Shown: piece by piece, positions 46,540 to 57,100 of the stretch
Position numbering within the stretch: the first letter of the stretch is position 1
Layout of the letters: every line of letters starts with the position of its first letter
From: Liolophura sinensis
Taxonomy: Eukaryota > Mollusca > Polyplacophora > Chitonida > Chitonidae
Length of the DNA: 60,000 nt
Direction: 5' to 3'
Assembly (NCBI RefSeq): GCF_032854445.1
Contig: NC_088297.1
Location: 11,744,163 to 11,804,162, forward strand
Notes under the pieces: generated by a model
The model's input: only the letters and a program-made list of their open reading frames with translations
Databases searched by the model: none
Told to the model about the DNA's origin: nothing
Translations under genes and position numbers: made by a program

Positions 46540-46745
46540 GACGGACCATTGACTAATGAAGTCGCGTTCTCTATATGTGTATTACACGTATAGTAAATAA
46601 TGACGTCACTTTTGGCTGCCGGTGACCGACCAATGACTAATGAGGCAGCGTGCTCTATATGTGTATTACACGTATAGTAAATAATGACGTCACTTTTGGC
46701 TGCCGGTGACCGACCAGTGACTAATGAGGTAGCGTGCTCTGTTGG
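46540..46745. repeat. About 92-bp tandem duplication
   Basis: ctatatgtgtattacacgta, tagtaaataatgacgtcact occurs twice almost identically, with a third partial unit. Each unit carries a tattacacgtata palindrome. Confidence 0.9.
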
Positions 46746-46867
46746 TATGCTAGAAGTGTAGTCGCTTAAGACGTCGTCTTGGTTGGTTGGTGCTCAATTG
46801 GCGTAGTGCAAATATAATTCCCGGAAAAGTCGACACATGCTAGTCTTCTCGCTTTATCATGAGTGAG

Positions 46868-46990
46868 TGCTCAATGGAACGCCATGCCGAAGACACCAAA
46901 CACGACACCCACACAATCACATTATACTGACAGCGATCCGACCAGTACTCGGCCCATTCATCTTAAGCTGATCTCCAAACCAGGCAGTGC
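46868..46990 (+). mobile_element. Dispersed repeat (gaagacaccaaacacgacac family), copy 2
   Basis: atggaacgccatgccgaaga, caccaaacacgacacccaca, caatcacattatactgacag, cgatccgaccagtactcggc. Function and family unknown. Confidence 0.6.
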
Positions 46991-47125
46991 TAAAATTACC
47001 AATGTGGAAATCTTAGCTATGAACCCTTTTCTGACTGAATCCAATATCTGAATCTCATGTGCCCGAATCTCTGTCCACTACGCCACCGCAGCGGGTCAAA
47101 CAACATAGCACCATTCGTTCCTTAC

Positions 47126-47278
47126 CGTACGGGTCTTTCAAGGTGTGGTCTTCTCGGGGTGCGCCACGCTCCATTCTCACCCTACGAGCTTCTCCCCAGT
47201 ACCAGTTCCTGAACCCTGTCTCATTCCTGTAGCCACACATGTATGGGCCATCTTCAAAGTCACAGTCTACGGAACCCT
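47126..47278 (-). CDS. E15: MAM domain, first part
   Basis: SVDCDFEDGPYMCGYRNE and FRNWYWGEARRV, a canonical MAM start. 153 bp, phase 1-1, donor gtaagg, acceptor ttccag. Pairs with E16. Confidence 0.88.
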
Positions 47279-47836
47279 CTGGAAAATTTAGGAACAAACT
47301 CAAAGAACTTGTTAACAATTACAAATCTAGACCCCTTGTGATATGGAAGTTTGGTTATTTTGCACGAGAGCTGGAAAGAGCCTAATCTGTGTCTTTCTGA
47401 CGTGCTTGGTGACTCTAAAAATCAATTCTTAATGGGAGATTCTTACAAAAAATGGGATTAACATCCGAAACACGATCAATTTTTAATGCCTTTGAACCCA
47501 ACGTCTACACAGTTTATATGACAAAAAGGCAAAGCAGGGACAGGGTGACGTCAAACCGGAAGCAGGTGTGGTCTCAAGTTATGGAGAAAAAACTGGCTTT
47601 TACTTGTCTGCCTGTTAGTAAGTATCTAGATCCAGGAATTTTTCAAGCGCTTCTCACCGTTGCGAGATAAGACACAAATTCAGAGCTTTTGCTTGTAGTG
47701 GGTATATTTGTAGGTTTAGTTGTGGCGAAGGTTTGCGTTATCCGAGTACCTTACAGCTTAAGGAATATTAGGCTCTGAGATTATGTCCAACAACGTTCCG
47801 CAACATCCCGAATATTAGGCCATTTGGATAACTTAC

Positions 47837-47947
47837 CACAGTCGGTCTCATCGCTTTCATCCACACAATTCACCACCTTGTCACAGCGCTTTGACGAAGG
47901 AATGCATACATTATCTGACAGACATCGGAACTCATCGGCTTGACATC
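47837..47947 (-). CDS. E14: LDL-receptor class A domain
   Basis: CQADEFRCLSDNVC, RCDKVVNC and DESDETDC in a 111 bp phase 1-1 exon, a complete LDLa with intact calcium-binding acidic residues. Donor gtaagt, acceptor ttacag. Lies between two MAM domains. Confidence 0.9.
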
Positions 47948-48469
47948 CTGTAACGTAATTAAAGTATCAAACACAACAAAAAAACCATCAAAGTCATATG
48001 AAGTAGTAGAAGTCACTTTTCCTAAATCAGACAAACTAAAAACAAATCAACATTAATATGAAAATCCACGACATAATAATAATCTTTCCAGCTGGAAATT
48101 ATATATTGAATACATTAATACTTATTTTACCACAGCTATTTCTGGTTTGCAAAACGTTTTAGCCATCTGAAATGTATTTGTGTGATAGACATAGTTTTCA
48201 CAGAAAAACAGAAACATACAACATCCCCACAGGCACAAGGGAATTGTGCAAAGTTTGACAGGTCAATGAAGAAGAATCCATGAAACAAATATATTCCCTT
48301 AAAACGTCACTTTGGTTGTAGCCGATTCATGAAACCAAGAGAGCGCTGATGGTGAAGACATCATTCATTCCCTCACTGACTCACATGATAATGTCTGCAC
48401 CCCACCCCCCCAACACACACACATCCTGTGAACCAAACGCCACATATATGTAAAGACACATTCTCTGCA

Positions 48470-48600
48470 CACCAGATACCTGCAAAATTACACTTCCCCT
48501 TCTGCCATCTTCACTTCCCTTTCTGTAATACGCCTACCAGCAAAATCACACTTCCATTTCTGTAACATGCACGTCACATACCTGCAAAATCGCACTCCCC
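48470..48600. repeat. Imperfect triplication of the E13 end and donor
   Basis: atacctgcaaaattacactt, cctaccagcaaaatcacact and atacctgcaaaatcgcactc are three versions of the same junction, the last being the real one. The farthest unit still has a donor-like gtatct on the gene strand. Confidence 0.82.
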
Positions 48601-48926
48601 TTCTAAAATCCGCACGTCGTCAATAGCGACAAAATCCGACGCGGTTAGATTGATAGCTAAAAACCGTAACCGGATTGAGCCTTTTGGGAGCTGAACGGTA
48701 TGTGAAGTCCACCGTGGGGTCGGGGATCCGGTCAGCGTCAGCACTGAAAACTCCACATCTCCATGTTCAACAATGACCGTTAATTTCTTCAAGTAAGGGT
48801 TTCCTGACGCCAAGTGCGTGTAGAACTGAAGGCAGGACTTCCCCGTTATCGACATCGGGAATTCCGGGGTGATGACCACAGCCGGGCTTACACCAGCGTA
48901 GTACTTGTGGACGTACATGTAGAAAC
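48582..48926 (-). CDS. E13: MAM domain, second part
   Basis: FYMYVHKYYAG, CLQFYTHLASG, WTSHTVQLPKG, RLRFLAINL and FVAIDDVRILEGEC follow MAM order and end with the typical aiDDi....C. 345 bp phase 1-1, acceptor ttctccag, donor gtatgt. The exon end plus donor is repeated imperfectly at 48470-48581. Confidence 0.88.
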
Positions 48927-49059
48927 CTGGAGAAATATACACAAGTAAAAACCTTACCTGATACCTGAAATGTATTGGTTTTTACTTCTTAACATGCAGT
49001 TTAGGATGAAATAATATATATTTACAAGAAAGGCTTCTCAGCATTGTTCTTGTAGAATT

Positions 49060-49322
49060 TTATTTATTTATTTGATTGATGTTTTACACCGTACTCAAGA
49101 ATATTTCACTTATACGACGACCAGCATTATGTTGAGAGGAAACCAGGCAGAGCCCGGGTGAAACCCACGACCATCCGCAGGTTGTTGGAAGACCTTTCCA
49201 CTTACGGCCGGAGAGGAAGCCAGCATGAGCTGGACTTGAACTCACATCGACCACATTGGATGAGAGGCTTCTGGATCATTACGCTGCGCTAGCGCGCTAA
49301 ACAACTGAGCCACGGAGGCCCC
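49060..49322 (-). mobile_element. Full-length SINE
   Basis: tttatttatttatttgattg to caactgagccacggaggccc. Contains both box A and box B-like parts. Intron between E12 and E13. Confidence 0.88.
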
Positions 49323-49673
49323 TCTTGTAGAATAAAATTGTTTTTTTCGAAAGCTTAGCGTCCAGTTCTAAGTAGATCCCGTGTTCCCAGTAGGTTCATC
49401 AAATTTAATAGAGTTATTAAGAGATTCAAAATGTGCCTCAAAAACTTTCTTCATTTCGCATGAATCCACTGTCTTCGTTTCAGAGATGTTATTCTAGTAT
49501 CTTTCAAGACGGACGTATTTTTTAGGGGAGACAACATCACCAGAGACCATGCCAGCCTGAGTTGAGTAGCAGCTTCTGGAAGAAGACCACAATTCCTTGA
49601 TCCAGTGAGGTCGCAGGTTGGAATCAAGCTCCCACCAGTTCGCCCGCAAATTAGTATGTTGTCATGTATCACA

Positions 49674-49751
49674 GTGAATCTTGTGAGACACCAGGCTTAC
49701 CGTATTTGGATCCCATCCCGTCCACAGAATCCTACGAGACACCAAACTTAC
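49674..49751. repeat. Duplicated E12 exon end and donor
   Basis: gagacaccaggcttaccgta, tttggatcccatcccgtcca repeats the bases around the real junction (gagacaccaaacttaccgtc, ttcggaccccatcctgtcca). The extra copy has its own donor, gtaagc. Confidence 0.88.
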
Positions 49752-49916
49752 CGTCTTCGGACCCCATCCTGTCCACAGGGTAGTTGTGGTTGAGATCGTC
49801 CATCTTGCTTAACCTGGTGCTGAACGAGACCCAGCTCCATACAGCTGTCGACACCGTGGAGGCGTTCTGGTACCCACACAAGTTAGGGTAATCAAAGCTA
49901 CAGCTTGCAGAGGCCT
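49752..49916 (-). CDS. E12: MAM domain, first part
   Basis: ASCSFDYPNLCGYQNAS, VWSWVSFS and NHNYPVDRMGSEDG, the N-terminal MAM block (C.FE...LCG...). 165 bp, phase 1-1, donor gtaagt. The last 35 or so bases of this exon together with the donor are duplicated just downstream at 49674-49735. Confidence 0.85.
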
Positions 49917-50108
49917 CTGGGGACAAAGAACAGAATGATACTGAAATTGTGGCTGCAAAGCGATGAAAAGAACATTCTATCAAGGTTAATGAGGCTGTAC
50001 CGGAGATTTTGGGGCAAAAAAGAAAAAAGCGACTAATCCATCAAAACGGTCAAAATACGTTTTATGCTAGCCTACATCCATGCTCTTTGATATCCCAACT
50101 ACACTCAC

Positions 50109-50210
50109 CACAGATAGATCCTTCGTCTTCTCCATCCGGACAGTTGTCAATGTCATTACACATCAGGGCTGGGTTGTACAGGCACCGTCCTCCACAGGAG
50201 AATGGACACT
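50109..50210 (-). CDS. E11: LDL-receptor class A domain
   Basis: 102 bp phase 1-1 exon: ECPFSCGGRCLYN, LMCNDIDNC and GEDEGSIC. The order FSC.GRCLY is shared with E34 (25036-25152), its counterpart after the second trypsin-like domain. Donor gtgagt, acceptor ttccag. Confidence 0.88.
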
Positions 50211-50522
50211 CTGGAAAGAACAGAGAGAACATATATGAGACTACAAAAACGGAATGGAATACAGGTAGAGCATTCAGAGTGACATATACCACCCTAATTT
50301 CTCAACCTTTTTGCATCTGCAAGAGCAGCTTTCAGTCCAATTTATAAAAAAAAAATATTTTGATTATGGAGACAAAACTTATGGAGACATTGGTTGGGTT
50401 GGCCAATTTCAGAACTTCACAAAAGTATAATTTTATCAGTATACACAGAACAATGCCTTCAGAATTTGCTTCAATAAACACCTTGCAAAGATGCGAAAAG
50501 GTTGAAGAATTACAGCAAGAGT

Positions 50523-50815
50523 ATATTTATTTATTTATTTATTTAATTGACTGGGGCATAACGCTATCTTCCAGATTTTTTTTACTTTTATGATGGTGGT
50601 CATTTTATGTTCATTTGGAGGAAACCAGGGTACCGGAGAAAACCACCGAAATTGGGAAAGTAAATGACAAACTTTTCCACCTGTGACGTACAGGTAAGCA
50701 CACCTTATTGGCGGAAAACAAAATGGCCTTCAACGAAAGTTAGACTGCGCAAACGGTAACATGAGCGTTGATGGGCTTCTATTGTCACCAAAGGCCCACA
50801 AGCTGTGAAAGCGGG
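50523..50815. mobile_element. Diverged dispersed element with related gaaacc...ggagaaaacc motif
   Basis: tttatttatttatttaattg at one end, ggaggaaaccagggtaccgg, agaaaaccaccg, then ttcaacgaaagttagactgc also found at 22745. Different from the main SINE; family unknown. Confidence 0.5.
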
Positions 50816-50825
50816 AAAAATTTAC

Positions 50826-51013
50826 ATTCATTTATTTATTTGATTGGTGTTTTACGCCGTACTCAAGAATATTTCACTTGTATGACGGCGGCCAGCATTA
50901 TGGTGGGAGGAAACTGGGCAGAGCCCGGGGGAAACCCACGACCATCCGCTGGTTGCTGTCACACCTTCCTCAGTACGACCGGAGAGGAAGCCAGCATGAG
51001 CTGGACTTGAACT
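50826..51013 (-). mobile_element. SINE, lacking tRNA head
   Basis: ttcatttatttatttgattg to gagctggacttgaact. Well conserved; ends about 70 bp from the E10 donor. Confidence 0.87.
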
Positions 51014-51085
51014 TAAAAAAAAGTAAAATCTACTTTAAATATATCATAGATAAATATACGGAGATAAATGCTGGCTCTAGATAAC

Positions 51086-51242
51086 CTGTTGCGTTCTTTA
51101 TCCAGTCTGCAAGGACAGAGATGCGCAAGAAGATGTCCTGGTTGCACGGCGGTTGAGTAACGGAGTAAGCTTGTATCCCTGTGATCTCCCACTGATGAGG
51201 ATTGTCAGGCATTCTACAAGCCAGAATTCCAGCCTTCCACTC
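51086..51242 (-). CDS. E10: trypsin-like domain 1, C-terminal part (catalytic Ser lost)
   Basis: Joined to E9 in phase 0 the protein reads DCGEWKAGILAC, which aligns residue for residue with sCQGDSGGPLVC; Lys stands at the catalytic Ser. WEITGIQAY, FLRISVLADWI then match the w.lvGi.sw / v.rvs...dWI end of the fold. Phase 0 to 1, acceptor tttttag, donor gttatc (non-ideal). With E7 and E8 the whole triad is replaced. Confidence 0.85.
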
Positions 51243-51370
51243 CTAAAAAAACAAACAGTACACAATAGTTTCACTTTTAAGTTCGAGAATCCCCCCCCCC
51301 TCCACCCAAAAAAAAAACAAAACAAAACATGATGTGGTTTGGCGACTAAAAGCCTAAGGTTTTGAGCTCA

Positions 51371-51429
51371 GCAGTATAGGTCAAATACTCTTGAGTACGG
51401 CGTAAAACTCAAATTCAATAAATAAATAA
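51371..51429 (+). mobile_element. SINE 3' tail
   Basis: tcaaatactcttgagtacgg, cgtaaaactcaaattcaata, aataaataa only. Confidence 0.72.
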
Positions 51430-51751
51430 TTCCAAAGTAAACAATGAATGTGCTTCTTTACAATCACAATTATTACAGATTTTACATTTTTCCCAACATA
51501 TTAATCGTGATCTTAGTACGCCCTGTTCACCTAACATCGGCGCAGTATATTTTTATAATTGAAGACATCAGAATCATCAAAAATTACCTCCGATATAATC
51601 TGGATGGCCGTTTATAGTTACTGGAATGAATAATTTATTGTATCCAGAGGTAAACATGGATTATTACTTGCATTGGTGAGTTGTATATGTATATCTTAAT
51701 CAACAGTTTTGATAAATAAACAAAGAGATAAGTGTAAATTTTAACAGCTAC

Positions 51752-51900
51752 CCCACAGTCGGACACATTCATGCTCATGACATCATGCTCCGCGCACAGA
51801 AGGTCATCGGAATTTGCACCGACTCTATTGGAGTCACACTCTCCGACATCAATCAGTCTTGTTTTTTTCTCTCTCAAAGGATTCGGAACTTTGTCTCTAT
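51752..51900 (-). CDS. E9: trypsin-like domain 1, third part
   Basis: NPLREKKTRLIDVGECD then SDDLLCAEHD and NVSDC correspond to the LREv.vpi...C / d.mlCAg / dsC region of trypsin-like proteases. 149 bp, ends in phase 0 right after the Cys-Gly that should lead into GDSGGP. Acceptor tttgtag, donor gtagct. Confidence 0.82.
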
Positions 51901-52268
51901 CTACAAAAGAAATATGTGTACAGCCAAAACTCTTTCTGACTAAACACAAAATTACAAAAATGTATCTCAGTATGTAAGTGTTAAGCGACAAATATTTTAT
52001 AACTCTTCTTGCAAAGTTATGTAATACTTTATTATCAACATTTTCATTGTCCTACGTTGTTCTGGAACAGGAAAGCCGTAATATCGGAAAGTGTCTTTAC
52101 ATGCATTTGAGTAAAGACAATGTGCCATACGACACATTACAATATGTTATGACAATGTTGTCATTTAAATAGATACAAAACAAATCAATTAATATAGTAA
52201 TATCCGCACCTGCGAGTCATACAAAATCATTTTTCTTTGGTAATGACGTTAAAGCTACAATTATTTAC

Positions 52269-52534
52269 TGAATTCACTTGTTTCCCATCCTGTCGTCACA
52301 CACTGGTTTGAAATCTGCGCAGAGGATTCTGGGAGGCAGATGGGCCGTATGTGAGATGTGACTTCCGTCGGTTCATCTAGTAGGAGTAAGGTAATGCTGG
52401 AATGCGCTGGACTGTTGACCCTTTTAAAGACACTTCGCTCTATTTCTGTTGGCTCCATATTTGCACTTAAGTCAGTCTTCCCTAACTGAACTCTCAATGG
52501 CCTACTATCGCCTGGGGCTTCATCAAAATATTCC
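52269..52534 (-). CDS. E8: trypsin-like domain 1, middle (catalytic Asp lost)
   Basis: RPLRVQLGKTDL, FKRVNSPAHSSITLLLLDEP, HIRPICLPESS and QCVTTGWE follow the chymotrypsin fold order (RlGe.dl, DIALLkL, V.PiCLP, C.vtGWG). The position of the catalytic Asp in DIALLKL carries Ser (SITLLLL). 266 bp, phase 2 to 1. Acceptor tttcag, donor gtaaat. Confidence 0.88.
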
Positions 52535-52705
52535 CTGAAACAAAAGCAAAATCACGTTAGCTTTAAATCTCTAAAGACATTTGTTTCTCTAAACTTGATT
52601 GTATTGAACACAAATATTTTATTTTTACCCTAGCGTAAAATACTTGCAAGCAACGTTCAGCAGAGACACCAGGCTGCATATGATTATGGCCATTCAACTA
52701 TACGT

Positions 52706-52877
52706 CAAGTCCAGCTCATGCTGGCTTCCTCTCTGGCCGTAAGTGGGACTGACAGCATCTTGCGGATGATCGTGGGTTTCCCACGGCCTCTGCCGCCGCC
52801 CCACCCATAATGCTGGCCGCCGTCGTAAAAGTGAAATATTCTTGAGTACGGCATAAAACACCATTCAAACAAATAAT
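52706..52877 (+). mobile_element. SINE, 5' truncated
   Basis: caagtccagctcatgctggc to caccattcaaacaaataa. Intron between E7 and E8. Confidence 0.85.
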
Positions 52878-53239
52878 ACGTCTTGAACTTGGTGAGGAAA
52901 TAAAGTTAGTCATTTCCACTTCGGTCTTATAAAAAGTAAATAGCACGGGCCGTTTCCCGTTCAGGCATTTGCTGATTAGGGTCATCAGTGACCATTTTGG
53001 CTATAAAATATAGTTGAACTGAAGAGATTCTTTCTTCATCTCAATGGCACAAAGATGAGGAACACATGGCATCGCATATCGCGGTCGTTCCCTGGATTCT
53101 GTAGATCACAGATCCTCTCAGGTCTGAAATGTATTCCATTTATCCATGCGAGGTGTGTGAGGCGTACTCTAAACACCTTGATATGTTCTGCAAGATCTCT
53201 AAACATCATTGAATTTGTTATGTATACTCTTGTGTAATC

Positions 53240-53710
53240 ATAGGAGTTCTTTTCATGTGCACTATACACCCTTTTATTTGTGATACGTACTCAATTCAAC
53301 CTGTGAGTTCTTTCCTGTGCATTATATACCCTGTTATTTCTGATACGTACTCAATTCATCCTGTGAGCTATTTCCCGTGCATTATACACCTTGGTATTTG
53401 TGATACGTACTCAATTCATCCTGTGAGTTCTTTTCCTGAGCATTATACACCCTGTTATTTCTGATACGTACTCAATTCATCCTGTAAGCTCTTTCCTGTG
53501 CATTATACACCTTGGTATTTGTGATACGTACTCAATTCATCCTGTGAGTTCTTTTCCTATGCACTATACACCCTGTTATTTGTGATACGTACTCAGTTCA
53601 TCCTGTGAGTTCTTTTCCTGTGCATTTTACAACCTGTTATTTGTGATACGTACTCAATTCATCCTGTGAGCTCTTTCCCGTGCATTATACATTCCGGTAT
53701 TTGTGATACA
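53240..53710. repeat. 61-bp minisatellite, about 8 units, downstream of E7
   Basis: Unit gtgatacgtactcaattcat, cctgtgagttctttcctgtg, cattatacaccctgttattt. On the gene strand the unit keeps gtacgtatcac, close to the E7 donor gtacgtattac. Confidence 0.92.
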
Positions 53711-54343
53711 TTCTTTACACATGCTGTAAGTTAAGCTACAATTAAAACACACCGGATGGAATGCACTACCAACCCGTAAGCTGTGATACCTGCTTCTCAC
53801 ATCCTGGTATTTGTGATACATTCTGTACACATCTTGTAGGTTGAGCTACAATTAAAAGACTAAGGCATGGAATGCACTACAAATACCGTAAGCTGTGATA
53901 CCTACTTCTCACATCCTGTGATCTGTGATACATGCTTTATACATCCTTTCCCTACGACAAGGCTACGACATCGAATGCACTACAAATACCGTAAGGTGTG
54001 ATACCTACTTCTCACATCCTGTGATCTGTGATACATGCTTTATACATCCTATCACTACGACAAAGCTACGACATGGAATGCACTACACATGCCGTAAGGT
54101 GTGATACCTTCTTCTCACATCCTGGGATCTGTGATACATGCTTTATACATCCTTTGACTATGACAAAGCTACGACATGGAATGCACTACACATGCCGTAA
54201 GGTGTGATACCTACTTCTCACATTCTGGGATCTGTGATACATGCTTTATACATCCTTTGTTTACGACAAAGCTACGACATGGAATGCACTACAAATCCTG
54301 TTGTCATACTTATTCCCAACATCTTGGGACCTGTAATACGTAC
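53711..54343. repeat. About 110-bp minisatellite seeded at E7 splice donor
   Basis: Five to six units. Each aligns with the junction itself: catcctgggatctgtgatac, atgctttatacatcc versus catcttgggacctgtaatac, gtactgtacacatcg at the exon edge. The 53240-53710 array is a shorter derivative of the same unit. Confidence 0.88.
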
Positions 54344-54527
54344 TGTACACATCGCGTAGATGTCAGTACCCATTGTTTCTCGATGAGAGCACCGTCACAT
54401 GTGACCCCGGGGCGGGGATGGACAAGAACTTGCCAGGGCCACTCCGCGGGTCGGGCCACCTTTCCGCTCCTGAGCTGCTCCCGAGACAGGGACACACCCT
54501 CATCAGCTTGTACAGGCACGCCACACC
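54344..54527 (-). CDS. E7: trypsin-like domain 1, start (catalytic His lost)
   Basis: RCGVPVQ gives the linker Cys typical of chain-linked proteases, then AEWPWQVLVHPRPG, CDGALIEKQWVLTSTRCV. This aligns with WPWQVsl...CGGsLI...WVLTAAHC. Arg stands where catalytic His should be (TSTRC for TAAHC). The activation motif (R-IVGG) is replaced by SGKVARP, so no zymogen cleavage site is visible. Donor gtacgt, phase 2. The intron side of the donor is amplified into the array at 53240-54343. Confidence 0.88.
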
Positions 54528-54898
54528 CTTAAAATAAAACACACCAGAATATACTTTTAAAAAAGAAGCATTCTGTAAGTGCTTCAAACGCAATAAATGT
54601 CCCGTACCGGTTTGAGCTGTCGATGTGAAAGTGTGCGAAGACTAAAATCCGACGTACTTTTGACGAAAACGGCCCAAAACTCGAGCTTGGCGTATATGCT
54701 GTCGCGGTGAAGCCACGAACCCAGTTTCAAATCAGGATAACCAACCATTTTGAAAAACATTCCAAAAAAACTGTCAGTCTAAAACCTGCGAACAGGTTGA
54801 AAATCAGCGAAATGTCCCTCGACTGGACCTTTATCTGTAACTTCTAAAGCTGGGTACAGTTTGAATTCAAGACAATGAAATTTAAAAGATGTTCTTGC

Positions 54899-55222
54899 AA
54901 AGACTGGCCTCGGGGCCGGTAGATCCAGGGTCAATCCTGGGTCGAGTCACACCTAAGGCCTTAAAAGAGGTTGTTGTAACTTCCTCGTTTGGCGTTCAGC
55001 GTGAAGTGGATAGTGTAACGACTGGTTGGCCCGTATCAGTATAATGGCTCGGGCGGGGTACCTTACTTGCCTTCGCTATGGCGACATCAGTGAAGCAGCC
55101 CTAGATAAAAGAGCGGTGGAAATCCGCCCTGAAACAAGGAGGCACATTACATGCACTCTAAGGACTCCTTCGTCGTCATATGACTGAAAAATTGTAAAGT
55201 ACGACGTTATACCCCAAGCGCT
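54899..55222 (+). mobile_element. Second SINE-like family, copy 1
   Basis: gatccagggtcaatcctggg (box B-like), tcagtataatggctcgggcg, ends gactgaaaaattgtaaagta, cgacgttataccccaagcgc, tcactcactc. Resembles SINEs with (actc)n tails known from bivalves; assignment is from memory. Confidence 0.7.
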
Positions 55223-55818
55223 CACTCACTCTGCAAAGACTGTAAAGAATTACCATCAAAGTCGACATTAAAGTGTGCTATGTTCACGTGCGCAGTGCCG
55301 GCATGGATTTCTTTACGCAATAAATCTGCGTATTTCTATGCCATTGTCAAACAAAGTGAACATTCTATTCCAATAATCGCCGGAGCAATGTCCGAAACAT
55401 CGTTCGTCTAGAAAGCACATACTGACAGAAATCAAGACGGGGTCATACAAAAAGGAAAAGTCTGCCGTTTTCAATATTATTTCATCATGTATTCAAACCA
55501 TGTACCATCCAAGCTTCTAAGTTGTCTTTTGTTGAAATATGTACCCCAGTTACGAACTTCAACTCATATACATATCAGTGAACCCGGACTATAAAAAATG
55601 AGCAGTTTTGACAAGCACAACAGTCATCTCATGCAGTTTCACATCACGGCGTCAGAGTAAGCTACTCAAGATAATTAGCGCGTGATGCTCGTCACGCAAT
55701 GTTCTACAGGTATATTCTGTCACTCGTCCAGAGTGCCAACATGAATTTAAACACTCATTTTTCATGCTTATCTCGATCTGCTGTAAGGGTTGTAGAATAC
55801 AATTTGTCCTGTACTTAC

Positions 55819-55856
55819 TTAGGTCGTCACATTCAAGGACAAGCGGCTGGCAGGGT
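55819..55856 (-). CDS. E6: SRCR domain end (38 bp micro-exon)
   Basis: Reads PCQPLVLECDDL, the end of a TMPRSS/enteropeptidase-type SRCR (L.C at its close), immediately before the protease linker. 38 bp, phase 2 to phase 1, acceptor atttcag, donor gtaagt. Module 2 has a matching 35 bp exon at 30644-30678. Confidence 0.75.
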
Positions 55857-56230
55857 CTGAAATACAAGAAAATACACACAAAAAAGTAAGACATTGTGCA
55901 AAAATAAAATGTGGGCGTTATGTGACAAATACCAATATCTAAAGAATCATAAAACAAAAACCATATTAATCGCCAGGACACAAAAGGTGTGAGTTCAATC
56001 CCGACCTTGGACAGGGAATTTGTAGATTTCACTTTCACTTTCAATGTTTGTGGAATTAAGTGATGGACGGCACTCGTGGGGCTGATTATCTAGTCTGACG
56101 TTCGGTGAAGACGAACATGTGTTGAAAACTGGAGAAAACATATCATATTAAATCACAGAAATGATATCAGATAAGAAAGATGATACTTTATTTCATTCAT
56201 TTTTAGATGGCAATTAAGGTTCCCACTTAC

Positions 56231-56341
56231 TGCGGTCCTGAAAGTTCATATCCGGCAAATAATCCTCTTGCGGAAGTAGAAGCAGGAAGTAATCCGTTTA
56301 CGGTGACGTCACTAATCTCAGTTTCACCACGGTTCACAGTG
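56231..56341 (-). CDS. E5: SRCR domain, middle part
   Basis: A 111 bp phase 2-2 exon reading STVNRGETEISDVTVNG and then FAGYELSGPQ. It has little similarity to canonical SRCR. I assign it as the divergent middle of the SRCR because phases match E4 and E6 exactly and both splice sites are good (acceptor ctctcag, donor gtaagt). Confidence 0.7.
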
Positions 56342-56607
56342 CTGAGAGTAAAACGAGCGATGAAATAGCTCATAGGTATAAACGTGAGACATTGCGATTT
56401 GAAGATTTGTCATATACTACTGTATCTGAGAAGCCAGACAGCACAATGAAATGGTCTGTGTTGAATATTGGAGCACGTAATTATGAGTTCCAGGTGAATG
56501 TACACATTTTCATTACCAAAAAAAAACAAAAAAAAAACTGTTATTGCAAGTGCCTTGTATTTGCCCAATGTTTATAAGACAATGACTCCCTTCAAGCAAG
56601 TTCACCT

Positions 56608-56918
56608 CGAAGTGAGGAGACCCTGGATCAAGCCCGGGTCTGGTCGTACTAAAGATTTTAAAAATGGTACTTGTTGTCGCCTCCCTTGGCGCTCAGCACT
56701 GATAGGTTAGAGAAGGAAACATGACTGGTTGACCCGTTGTCAGTATAATGTAACTGGCTGGAATTTCATGTTTGGTGTTTTCGGAATGATACTTCTGTGG
56801 CGGCAGTACTTTGGCGGCATGGACTCGTCCTGCCACAAAAAGACAAACTCCTCGTCGTCATATGACTGAAATATTTTTAAGTATACAACGTTAAACTCCA
56901 AGCATTCATTCATTTCCT
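56608..56918 (+). mobile_element. Second SINE-like family, copy 2
   Basis: gaggagaccctggatcaagc, tcagtataatgtaactggct, ends gactgaaatatttttaagta, tacaacgttaaactccaagc, attcattcatt. Same order of blocks as 54899-55222. Confidence 0.7.
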
Positions 56919-56976
56919 TCAAGCGAGCAAATTTGTGAACACAAAAACGCGTGACCTTTGAATATTATGAACAGAC

Positions 56977-57100
56977 CTGTATCCCAACAGGTCGCATGCG
57001 CTCTCCGCCACCTGGTCACGTGAGCTGTCGTCAGCACACACCGTGGTCCACGATCCCGAGCTGTCGATAACTTCAACGTAGTTTTCGTCTGTGAATCGTA
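56977..57100 (-). CDS. E4: SRCR domain, first part
   Basis: LRFTDENYVEVIDSSG, then WTTVCADD and ESACDLLGYS, an SRCR N-terminal half ending at the classic LGY position where SRCR exons break in phase 2. Donor gtctgt is weak; the acceptor ends catag. It sits just upstream of a trypsin-like domain, the arrangement seen in type II transmembrane serine proteases. Confidence 0.8.
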
